Below are positions 26,837 to 35,354 of a stretch of 64,000 nt of DNA, piece by piece; within the stretch, counting starts at the first letter, position 1, and each line of letters opens with the position of its first letter. Both the position numbers and the translations under genes were made by a program. Source of the stretch: JAALKW01 sp963974485 (GTDB lineage: Bacteria > Pseudomonadota > Gammaproteobacteria > Legionellales > Legionellaceae). The notes beneath the pieces are model-generated. The model made no database searches. It saw only the letters and a program-made list of their open reading frames with translations, and had not been told where the DNA came from. The DNA is taken from positions 182,849-246,848 of the forward strand of contig CAXBBS010000003.1 in the NCBI GenBank assembly GCA_963974485.1, given 5' to 3'.

Positions 26837-29800
26837 TTACAGGTGTAAACTAGATTCCTCATGTACTGGGTGCGTATCTGCTGTAGCCACTTCAGATTTA
26901 AAGAACAATTGATGACGTCCATTTTTATATGAAAGCGGGCTTATTGCCTTACTTTCAACCAGGGGTTGTGAGTAAATATCTGAGCAAAACACACTCGCTT
27001 TATCGGCTAATGCTTTAATATCAGCTTTCATCTTTTCGCCTAGATTTGCTCCAACGGGAATAACCACTTCTCCCATGTCTAGAACACTGCGATCAACCAA
27101 CAGCTCATCGTCTTGAATATTAACGGCAGCAATACCAATAGGACAACCTCGTTGCTTTAATAACACACTTAATTGCCCTGCCAATATCTGACCTTCCAGA
27201 CCGATTGCCAAAAGTTTAATCGTTCTATTTCGATAGCTAGAGTTGATTTTAAGCGCTTTATATTGCAACTCTAATTTTTCCGCGATCGTATTTAATTTAT
27301 CCATTTCAATTGGAAATAGAAAATCACGGCTTTCTTTCTTTTCAGCTTGAGAAAACACCTGGTTAATCACACTGCCCGTTGCCATTTCAGGATCAGCGAG
27401 CGATGGTGACAACTGCTCTTTGGATAATGTTGTTGTGTTGACTAAGTAATTTAAGACTTCGTCTGTTGGCTCACCTAAAAGAGCAAAAGGCTCACGGGGT
27501 AAGGCAACGATGACAGGATCAGAAATAACCGTTAAAGGTAGATTTAATTTCATGGCAACCGCTGCTGCAACAGGAACACTTGCCCCCTCATAGACAGCAA
27601 TATTGACTAGATTCCGCCCTGAAAATATCTCCAAGCAGCGCCCAACCTCGTCATTAAATGCATAAGCACTGCTCATATAAGGTTTCGTTCTGACCTCACG
27701 CGCAAATTCATCCGCTAAAGAGTGCACTTCAACGTGCTCTTGCAGCTGACTAACTTTTTCTTTAAAAATTTCGAATAATTCGTTGGATGTTGAAACTTTG
27801 CTATAAAACCACGCCTCTACTTTTGCTTCTATTTCTTGCGTGGGTACGCCAGACAAGTTGTGATACTGAAGGATGAGATCATGATAATTATGAGCAAGTA
27901 TTCCCATCTCATGGGTATCACTAAAATGCAGATCATGAGCCCCAATAAATAAAAACCGTGTCAAACAAAGTTGTCGTTCCAACCAATCTAGAGGCAAATT
28001 ATTGTGGACCACAATCACCGAAATATCTTCTGCCCCTTTGTGCTTTAACGTCTCAATTGCTTGGCATAACGTGCTTCCGGTGGCTGTTTCATCATCCGTA
28101 ATGATATATTTGTCTTGCACGCGAATATCTACATCGCCCACACTTAAATTACTGATTGTTGCACTGTTATCTTGATGAGAATCACGATGCTTTTCACCGA
28201 TCACGCGACGATGACACATCTTATCGCCTAATACAGTTTGCAATACTTGCGTAAGTGCTTTGGTTCTTTTAGCTGCCCCTTCATCTGGAATCACTAATCT
28301 TAATTGTGCATCACTGGTGAGTGAGAGTTGATCTAACCATCGTTTAGCAACATCAACCGTCATCTTAGACAGCCCGGGTACGGCACCACCCCGCCTTTTG
28401 CCATCGGTATACGTACCCGACATCGTGTGAGCATCATGACACTCAGCAGTCATCACTTGATCAATGCCTAATGATTTTAAAAGCAAGCCGTTTTGTTGTA
28501 CATAGGCACCGGTGCTGCCTTTAATAGGATCGCTTTCAGCTTTATCTGAACGTGCGCTAAATTGATAAGGATTAACTAAGTTAATACTCTTAGCTCCTCG
28601 TTGTTTTGCTTGATAAGCAATGGCTGCCGCTTCATAAAAGTACGTTACATTTCCATCACGGCCATATGCTTTTGATAATATAAAATCATGGGGATTTGGG
28701 CGGGTCGATTGCACAATACTTACGGTAGCATCCGCGATCTCGGCGGCGGTAGGAATGGTCGCCTCACTGCCTTGTCCTTCAATAGGATACAAGCGAACCA
28801 ATTCACCTTGTTGGCGTAATTGATTGGCCATTTTTATAGCAAAAGATTGGTTGGCCGAACAACATAGAATAATATGCGGTTGAATTTTCTGATCCGGTAC
28901 GTCTACTAATTGAATCAATTCATCTTGAATATGACCTGTATAACTCGCATCATAAAAATATAACTGATCGGCACCACTTGCTTCTAATAACGTCGTATAA
29001 ATTGAGTTAAAACCGTTTTGAACATGCTCTGGATGACATGACTCTGGCAATGCAACCGTAATAGAATTGGCACCATGCTCTTTAGCACACCGGCACAATT
29101 GCAGCGCCTCTTGACTCAGCACCTCTTTAGAAAAATCTTTATGCTCAAATCCAACATGAATATGAACATTGGCACCTTTTAATTGCACGTCTGGTGATAT
29201 AATGGTGAATGGATCGCCTGTTTGGAAGACTTTGAGTTGGTTTCGCTGTACTTTATCTACGGCTATTCGCCATTTTTCAGTAGGACAACCTTGATTGTAT
29301 AAATTAATAGGACGGCTTTTAATAATTTTTCTTTTAGAATTAACCCCTTGCAATTGCTCATCAAATATCATCGTACGTGATATTATTTTTTCTTCAATTT
29401 TTTCTTCATCGGCATTGTTAGCGAATGACAAGCCTGATTTTAACTGTCCCGCAGCTTCAAGCATGGCTTGATAAAGCATGACTTGCCTTGAAACATGCGC
29501 AATATCTTGGTGCGGGTTTTTAGAATCCGTTGCCATATTCAAACGAACCGCGGCCTCCCCCCAAGTTTCACGATAAGAGCCATCACTATTTTTTTGCATC
29601 GCTTCAATAATAATGCCTGGAATATCACAACAATCTTTTTTCACTTCAATCACGTGTTCGTTTTGTTGTAAACATATTTGAACAAAATCGACATAACATC
29701 GCTTTTCTTGATCAAAACGAATACCATTTTCAATGGATACCAAACATGCTGATTTACGCTCGGGTGTATGTTCTTTAAGGTATTGTAATCGATGCCTAGC

Positions 29801-30649
29801 ACCAGTGATTGTTTCATCTTCAAGAGGTTGGTCGCTTACATTAGACGCTGCGTCAATCGCATGTAATTTTATGTTTAACGGGTCAAATAAATGCTCAAAA
29901 GCCTCTCTTGCCGCCGATGTTTTAATCAACGACTGGGAGCCGACATAAATCTCTAAGCTATTATCTTGATTAGCTATAGCAGCGGGCTCAAAGGTTTGTG
30001 TTGATTGATGCTGCGATAACTGAAATGTAAGTGGTGCATCTGCGGCGATTTGATAAGCTGTTTGCAAAGCAAGTATTTTATCTAAATCTTCTTCATTAAA
30101 CTTCAAAACACTGATGAGTTTAATCCCTTGATCTTCCAGTTTTTTTCTGGCGTTAAAGTCCATTAATTCCGTTAAAGAAAACACAGCATCGACAACGCCG
30201 CCTTCTGCTTCAATTAATTCTATAGCGCCTTGAACAGAGCCGCCCGTTGCAATTAAGTCATCAACGACTAAGTAATGCTGACCTTGCTTAATTTTTCCTT
30301 TTAAGACTTGCAGTTGATCCGTGGAATATTCCGTGCTGGTTTTAAGTTGTTGATACCGGCTATCACCGGGTGCTTTTACTTTTTGAATTAAATATTTGCC
30401 TAATGTTTTATTGGGTGATTGAATCATATCCAAAAACAAATACCCTCTTGAAGCAATGCCTGCAACCCCATCAATAGATTCAAGGGTTCCTGAGAGAGCT
30501 TGATTAACTGCGCGAGCTAATCGTTCTTGTATCTCAGGAACATCAAAAAAGTGATCCAATACTGCAAAATTCACGCCTTTTTTCGGATGATCTTTTAATA
30601 TGCCGCCTTGACGGATAATAATTTCAATTAACTGGCTTGCTTCTTTCAT
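26837..30649 (-). CDS. Multidomain purine-salvage fusion: APRT-like + XTPase/ITPase-like + PRPP-synthetase-like + C-terminal domain
   Basis: 1270 residues. Residues 1-190 form an adenine-phosphoribosyltransferase-like domain with the PRPP loop VVDDLIATGGS (128-138). Residues 232-402 resemble YjjX/DUF84 inosine/xanthosine triphosphatase (YVGSQSLIKTSAAREAF; VSDQPLEDETITGARHR). Residues 485-920 resemble ribose-phosphate pyrophosphokinase: a flexible-loop equivalent NPYQFSARSDKAE (693-705), then AECHDAHTMSG (735-745), and a PRPP loop IITDDETATGST (849-860). Residues 990-1235 are a further PRTase-like or unknown domain (LVNIAVYEGASVPVAAAVAM). The combination suggests that phosphoribosyl donor synthesis, base capture and cleaning of non-canonical purine nucleotides sit on one chain, useful to a parasite taking host purines. 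Activities of the altered Prs-like part are uncertain. No signal peptide. Confidence 0.8.
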   Translation of the reverse strand: MKEASQLIEIIIRQGGILKDHPKKGVNFAVLDHFFDVPEIQERLARAVNQALSGTLESIDGVAGIASRGYLFLDMIQSPNKTLGKYLIQKVKAPGDSRYQQLKTSTEYSTDQLQVLKGKIKQGQHYLVVDDLIATGGSVQGAIELIEAEGGVVDAVFSLTELMDFNARKKLEDQGIKLISVLKFNEEDLDKILALQTAYQIAADAPLTFQLSQHQSTQTFEPAAIANQDNSLEIYVGSQSLIKTSAAREAFEHLFDPLNIKLHAIDAASNVSDQPLEDETITGARHRLQYLKEHTPERKSACLVSIENGIRFDQEKRCYVDFVQICLQQNEHVIEVKKDCCDIPGIIIEAMQKNSDGSYRETWGEAAVRLNMATDSKNPHQDIAHVSRQVMLYQAMLEAAGQLKSGLSFANNADEEKIEEKIISRTMIFDEQLQGVNSKRKIIKSRPINLYNQGCPTEKWRIAVDKVQRNQLKVFQTGDPFTIISPDVQLKGANVHIHVGFEHKDFSKEVLSQEALQLCRCAKEHGANSITVALPESCHPEHVQNGFNSIYTTLLEASGADQLYFYDASYTGHIQDELIQLVDVPDQKIQPHIILCCSANQSFAIKMANQLRQQGELVRLYPIEGQGSEATIPTAAEIADATVSIVQSTRPNPHDFILSKAYGRDGNVTYFYEAAAIAYQAKQRGAKSINLVNPYQFSARSDKAESDPIKGSTGAYVQQNGLLLKSLGIDQVMTAECHDAHTMSGTYTDGKRRGGAVPGLSKMTVDVAKRWLDQLSLTSDAQLRLVIPDEGAAKRTKALTQVLQTVLGDKMCHRRVIGEKHRDSHQDNSATISNLSVGDVDIRVQDKYIITDDETATGSTLCQAIETLKHKGAEDISVIVVHNNLPLDWLERQLCLTRFLFIGAHDLHFSDTHEMGILAHNYHDLILQYHNLSGVPTQEIEAKVEAWFYSKVSTSNELFEIFKEKVSQLQEHVEVHSLADEFAREVRTKPYMSSAYAFNDEVGRCLEIFSGRNLVNIAVYEGASVPVAAAVAMKLNLPLTVISDPVIVALPREPFALLGEPTDEVLNYLVNTTTLSKEQLSPSLADPEMATGSVINQVFSQAEKKESRDFLFPIEMDKLNTIAEKLELQYKALKINSSYRNRTIKLLAIGLEGQILAGQLSVLLKQRGCPIGIAAVNIQDDELLVDRSVLDMGEVVIPVGANLGEKMKADIKALADKASVFCSDIYSQPLVESKAISPLSYKNGRHQLFFKSEVATADTHPVHEESSLHL

Positions 30650-30741
30650 TTTATATTTTCCTTCGTGTTTGAATTCGATAGAAAAATGATAAAGCTAAAC
30701 GAGAACACGAACACTCCGTATTAATTACGGGGTTTTAACGT

Positions 30742-31809
30742 TTAAAGCATGCCCTCATGATACGCCGGGCTCAAAGCATGCACGGCTTCAACCATGGCTG
30801 TTACGTGCTCGGGCGGTACATCGGGCGTAATCCCATGGCCCAAATTAAAAATATGACCTGAGCCCGAACCAAACGAGGCCAACACACGTGCTACTTCAGC
30901 TTGAATGCACTCAGGTGAGGTCAACAGCACCGTTGGGTCTAAATTACCTTGTAGAACCACGCGCTCGCCTACTTCGCGCCGTGCTCGCGCCAAATCACAG
31001 GTCCAATCCAAACCTAACGCATCACATCCTGTATCAGCCAAGGTAGACAACCACTGCCCACCGCCTTTGGTAAAAAGTATGATAGGTATATCTGGATGCA
31101 AAGCTTTAAGACGCGCCACAATCTGATCAAGATAATCACACGAAAACGCTTTAAAATTAGGCGTGGTTAATACCCCACCCCAGCTATCAAACACCATGAG
31201 AGCATTCACACCGGCATTTACTTGAGCACTTAAATAATCAACGATTGAGTCCGTAAGTTTACTCAAAAGCATATGCATGGCTTCGGGGTGCTTATACATA
31301 AAACCTAATACCAGCTTAAAATCTCGACTTCCACGCCCTTCAATCATGTAGCTTGCAAGTGTCCATGGGCTGCCAGAAAATCCAATCAACGGCAAATCTT
31401 CGGGCATATCTTGACGAATACGTGCCGCAGCTTCCATCACATAACCTAAAGATTCAGATGTGTTAGGAACACGTAACGCTTCAACTTCAGACACCGTTTG
31501 TATTGGCCGCGCAAATTTAGGGCCTTCGCCTTCAGTAAACGAAAGACCAAGCCCCATGGCATCAGGAATGGTTAAGATATCAGAAAATAAAATCGCAGCA
31601 TCTAAATCAAAGCGCCTAAGTGGCTGAAGTGTCACTTCAGAAGCAAGTGCAGGTGTTCGGCATAACGTCATGAAATCACCGGCTTTGGCACGCACTTCGC
31701 GGTACTCAGGCAAATAACGCCCAGCTTGCCGCATAAACCACACGGGTGTTCGTGACACAGGTTCGTGTCGTAATGTACGTAAAAAAAGAGACTGATCGCA
31801 TGTAACCAT
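30742..31809 (-). CDS. hemE: Uroporphyrinogen decarboxylase
   Basis: Converts uroporphyrinogen III to coproporphyrinogen III in haem synthesis. 355 residues, the family length. Signature segments are TPVWFMRQAGRYLPEYRE near residue 21, FSDILTIPDAMGLGLSF, GFSGSPWTLASYMIEG and a C-terminal FNLGHGITPDVPPEHV. It is divergent from folB with 58 bp between starts; no clear downstream partner. Confidence 0.97.
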   Translation of the reverse strand: MVTCDQSLFLRTLRHEPVSRTPVWFMRQAGRYLPEYREVRAKAGDFMTLCRTPALASEVTLQPLRRFDLDAAILFSDILTIPDAMGLGLSFTEGEGPKFARPIQTVSEVEALRVPNTSESLGYVMEAAARIRQDMPEDLPLIGFSGSPWTLASYMIEGRGSRDFKLVLGFMYKHPEAMHMLLSKLTDSIVDYLSAQVNAGVNALMVFDSWGGVLTTPNFKAFSCDYLDQIVARLKALHPDIPIILFTKGGGQWLSTLADTGCDALGLDWTCDLARARREVGERVVLQGNLDPTVLLTSPECIQAEVARVLASFGSGSGHIFNLGHGITPDVPPEHVTAMVEAVHALSPAYHEGML

Positions 31810-31867
31810 TCGACACCACCAAACAAAGCATGTTAAAAGTGCGATAGTTTAACATGAGAATACATCT

Positions 31868-32218
31868 ATGAATATTTTACGGATCGAAGCCCTACGTACA
31901 ACCACCCGCATTGGCGTACATGACTGGGAGCAAGGCATTAACCAAGTTTTATTACTTGATATTGATATTCCACTGAGCACAGAAAAACTGGAACAAGCCC
32001 ATGATGAAATTGAAAATATGCTTGATTACGATGCACTCTGTCAACACGTCACAAAATTAGTGGAGTCGAGCACTTTCAAACTCATTGAGACCGTCGCTCT
32101 GCGTGTTATTAGCTCCATCCAAAGCAACTTCGGGGTTCAAGCCATAACCGTACGCGTGAGTAAACCTCATGCCATTGCTAATGCTAGCAACATCAGTATT
32201 ACCATGAGCAGAACCTAA
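31868..32218 (+). CDS. folB: Dihydroneopterin aldolase
   Basis: Folate pathway enzyme making 6-hydroxymethyl-dihydropterin. 116 residues with the family pattern: an early RIGVHDWEQGINQ motif (catalytic region), DYDALCQHV, and FKLIETVALRVISSI with the conserved glutamate near residue 74. The last 162 bp are also coding on the opposite strand for the tail of the P-type ATPase, an unusually long convergent overlap. Confidence 0.92.
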   Translation: MNILRIEALRTTTRIGVHDWEQGINQVLLLDIDIPLSTEKLEQAHDEIENMLDYDALCQHVTKLVESSTFKLIETVALRVISSIQSNFGVQAITVRVSKPHAIANASNISITMSRT

Positions 32219-34711
32219 ATTAGATTGAAATTGAGGCACAATTTCAGGCGCGTCTTCGAGACTATAGCGATAAACGTTCGCAAAAATCAAAAGCGTCTGA
32301 AGCATCATGAGTGCAGCTCCAACCGCGGGGCTCATCATGATTCCCGTTCCAAATAACAATCCCATAGGGGCAAAAACCGCAACGGCGTTATACAGCAAAT
32401 TAAACGCTAGATTTTGCTTGATGTGCAGAACCGTTCGCTCAGCCGTTTTAAACACTTGAAGAACCGAGAGTAAGCTATCATCATGGATAACCGCAGATGC
32501 AGCCCCTTGGGCTGCCACATGCCCGCCTGTGTGCGAAACAGCTAAGCCAAAATCACTCGCGGCAATCGCACTAGCATCATTGCCATAATCCCCAACCATG
32601 GCCACCGTGCACCCTTGTTCTTGGAGCTCTTGAACATAGCCTTGTTTTGATTTATCTCGGGTATGACCTGCTTTTGTTGTAACATCCAAAATCTGTATTT
32701 TAAACTGAGTATCTTGTAGTTTTTCCTCTAAGTTTGTTAAGTCCATATCTTCGGGTAAAAATACGGACTCGCTCATGTCTTTCACAAAATATGCTTTAGG
32801 ACTGTTACTTAAATAAACAACGCCTTCTTTTACATTCTTCAGATCACCCTCTAATGAGGATATCAATTTAAATTCATACCCACTCTCTCTATCTGGCGCA
32901 CAATTATAAGAAACATGCTTCACATCAATACTAAGCGCCGTCGCATAAAGCTCGGCTGTACTTTTATCTGCTCCTGTACACATGAGTACCTTTTTACCGG
33001 CATCTTGCAGCGCTCGAACCACAATACCGGCTTTGCTACGCAGCTTATCTTCTAAAACCACATGGCCTATAACAACACCATTCGTAGCTAGATACACGAC
33101 ACTTTCACCAAAACCAACCTTAGGTGCCTCAACTGCAATACTCGCTTGCTCCATCATGCTTTGATTTCCAAGCACATATTCCACATCATCTAGTTTCACA
33201 CGAATACCCGCTCGTTCATGCGAGACCACCTGGCGCCTACCAGCTACACGCTCGCCCGTATAGGCTTTTCGAATCGCGCCCGCCATCGCATGTGGCTCGC
33301 CTTCTTCAAGTGTTGCCATAAGGCCTAGTATCTCTTCACTCGTATAATCTTGAACTTTAGGCTCGCCTTCGGTGAGTGTGCCGTTTAAATCAAACACAAC
33401 ACAATCAACGGCCGCAGCGGCTTCAAGATGTTCAGGAACTCGAAAAGATACATCGTCTTTCTTATCTTCTTTCTTAAATTGATTAATACCTACTTGAATC
33501 ACAAGCGGAGTAATCAACCCAAATGTACACGGACACGCAGCAACCAACACCGTTGAAGCACACTGCAAAGCAAGTACCCATGAAGAAAAATACACGCCAA
33601 CAATCATGCCCGAAAGTAACGCAACAGCGACCACGGCAGGAATAAAAAATTGGAGCATATACGCTGTTGTGTTGGGTTTTGGTGGCGGATTTTCTTGAGC
33701 TCGTTTGATTTTAGCCTTAAGAATTCGTGCATCTTCTTGGGCCAAAAAAGAATCACGTGCTGGAGCGCTTGCTTTAAATAAAAGCGAGTCCCCATCTGAG
33801 ACAGACATGAGTTTTGTGCCTGCATCGAGTTTTTCATGACAAACCAAGGCGGTTAAACGCTCTGAGCCCTGTTTATATTTATTAGACGTAAAACCCGAAC
33901 CCGACACAAATTCACCGTCTACAGGTAAAATTTTACCTGGGAACACATGAAAAACATCATCTTTTTTGATCGTGTCACGTGAAATAATACGGCCGTTCTC
34001 ACATTCCACTTCTGGTGGTAATGCCGTATCGTCTTGAAGTCGTGTTGTTGTAGACAAATTTGCTTTAAACGCTTCTTCAATCGCAAGGCCCGCATGTCGA
34101 AAACCAAAAATCAACAAACCGGCCTCAAACATCATCGGCAAACCAGGAACAAAAAGTGCGGAAACAGAAATCAGTAAAATCGCCCCGGTACTGATGGAAA
34201 AAAGCGTATCCATCGTCCAATGACCTTTCCACAACCCTCGGTACGCATGACGATAAAAAGGCCAGCCCAAAGCTACGGTTAGGCCAAGACTCATCGAGGC
34301 TATACCCGCCATCAAAAACCAAGGCAGACTTGTGGTAAATAATGATAAAAATAATAAAGAAAAACCAGAAATAAGCCCTAATGCGCCTTTGTATTTATGA
34401 GACCACGCTGTGACTTTAGGTGCATCCTCTTCAGGTTCAGGTTCAGGTTCAGATACTTCATCAGCACGCTCAAATATATCATCTGTATCGTCTAAAAGCT
34501 TAGACACAAAACCTATCCCATCCAGCAGATTAAATACGCGTGCATGCACATCACAATTGCTACGTAATTTATCCGTATCAAGTATTACGGTATGTGCAAG
34601 GTGAGATATTAAAAGATCACAATCCCCCAATAACTCATCGTTTTTGAAAGCATTCTTAACCCCATCAACACAACAAGCACCCATGTCAGGTACAAAATAA
34701 GTATAAATCAA
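32057..34711 (-). CDS. P1B-type metal ATPase with degenerate catalytic motifs
   Basis: 884 residues with the architecture of a copper-type P1B ATPase: an N-terminal HMA-like region (GACCVDGVKNAF, 11-22), an acidic linker, membrane helices from about 110, the CPC metal-site helix (393-395) and a hinge GDYGND (707-712). Several catalytic motifs depart from consensus: DKTGT reads DLNGT (441-445), the actuator TGE loop is absent (region 270-290), the HP of the nucleotide domain reads PH (473-474), and TGD reads TGAD (579-582). It may be a weak or non-pumping paralogue; the phosphorylatable Asp441 is still present. The C-terminal 53 residues are encoded antisense to folB. Confidence 0.8.
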   Translation of the reverse strand: MIYTYFVPDMGACCVDGVKNAFKNDELLGDCDLLISHLAHTVILDTDKLRSNCDVHARVFNLLDGIGFVSKLLDDTDDIFERADEVSEPEPEPEEDAPKVTAWSHKYKGALGLISGFSLLFLSLFTTSLPWFLMAGIASMSLGLTVALGWPFYRHAYRGLWKGHWTMDTLFSISTGAILLISVSALFVPGLPMMFEAGLLIFGFRHAGLAIEEAFKANLSTTTRLQDDTALPPEVECENGRIISRDTIKKDDVFHVFPGKILPVDGEFVSGSGFTSNKYKQGSERLTALVCHEKLDAGTKLMSVSDGDSLLFKASAPARDSFLAQEDARILKAKIKRAQENPPPKPNTTAYMLQFFIPAVVAVALLSGMIVGVYFSSWVLALQCASTVLVAACPCTFGLITPLVIQVGINQFKKEDKKDDVSFRVPEHLEAAAAVDCVVFDLNGTLTEGEPKVQDYTSEEILGLMATLEEGEPHAMAGAIRKAYTGERVAGRRQVVSHERAGIRVKLDDVEYVLGNQSMMEQASIAVEAPKVGFGESVVYLATNGVVIGHVVLEDKLRSKAGIVVRALQDAGKKVLMCTGADKSTAELYATALSIDVKHVSYNCAPDRESGYEFKLISSLEGDLKNVKEGVVYLSNSPKAYFVKDMSESVFLPEDMDLTNLEEKLQDTQFKIQILDVTTKAGHTRDKSKQGYVQELQEQGCTVAMVGDYGNDASAIAASDFGLAVSHTGGHVAAQGAASAVIHDDSLLSVLQVFKTAERTVLHIKQNLAFNLLYNAVAVFAPMGLLFGTGIMMSPAVGAALMMLQTLLIFANVYRYSLEDAPEIVPQFQSNLGSAHGNTDVASISNGMRFTHAYGYGLNPEVALDGANNTQSDGLNEFESARLH

Positions 34712-34757
34712 GATCAGTACATCCTACGTCATGAGTAGCTAAAATACAGCTTAAAAA

Positions 34758-35354
34758 TTACGACTCCATTCTTCGAATTATGCCTGAAATACGCTCGCTT
34801 TGAGCGATGGCTCCTTGCGTTTTTTCTGCTTGAATTTTTGAAGTAAAAGGCCCTAGCATCACACGATGCCACGCCGTACCTTGTTGTGAAATGGTTTTGA
34901 TATTTGCATCAAACCCTCGCATCACCAACCCCGCCAACATCTGTTCAGCATCTTCACGTCGTTGAAATGACGCTACTTGCAACACATAATAAGATTGATG
35001 TTGGTTAATATTTACCGTGGATGCCAAAACAGGTGCTGCAACCAAAGGTGCTGGCTTCGCAACCGGAGGAGGTGTTTGTTGCTTAGGTGTCTGAGCTTTT
35101 TCTTGTGCTAATAATGTATAAAACTCAAATTTAGGTTTAGGTAACACAGCGATATCGACATCTGAGTTTTTAACAACCGAGGATTGACCAAAATGCACCT
35201 GAAACCAATTGATAACAAGTACAGGACTACAAAACCAAGAAAAAATATAACCCAACCCAAAACCTATCATCATTAATTTCGCCGCATAGGTTTTAGATCG
35301 GGCTGGTGCGCGTCGTGAAGAAACCGCTTTTTTTCTGTCTGGATAATTTGCCAT
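34758..35354 (-). CDS. SPOR-domain cell-division protein (FtsN-like)
   Basis: 198 residues: a short basic cytoplasmic N-terminus, one membrane helix (about 27-48), a periplasmic proline/alanine/glutamine-rich linker, and a C-terminal SPOR domain (about 121-198, YYVLQVASFQRREDAEQM ... HRVMLGPF) that binds denuded peptidoglycan at the septum. Position immediately downstream of argS, overlapping by 1 bp (TAATG), is the typical context of FtsN-like SPOR proteins in gammaproteobacteria. The true FtsN essential motif is not evident. Confidence 0.85.
   Translation of the reverse strand: MANYPDRKKAVSSRRAPARSKTYAAKLMMIGFGLGYIFSWFCSPVLVINWFQVHFGQSSVVKNSDVDIAVLPKPKFEFYTLLAQEKAQTPKQQTPPPVAKPAPLVAAPVLASTVNINQHQSYYVLQVASFQRREDAEQMLAGLVMRGFDANIKTISQQGTAWHRVMLGPFTSKIQAEKTQGAIAQSERISGIIRRMES

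Noticed and set aside
30700..30735. CCGTA/TACGG hairpin after hemE
   Set aside because: The only T run lies on the plus side, where no gene precedes it; as a minus-strand terminator for hemE it lacks a U tract.
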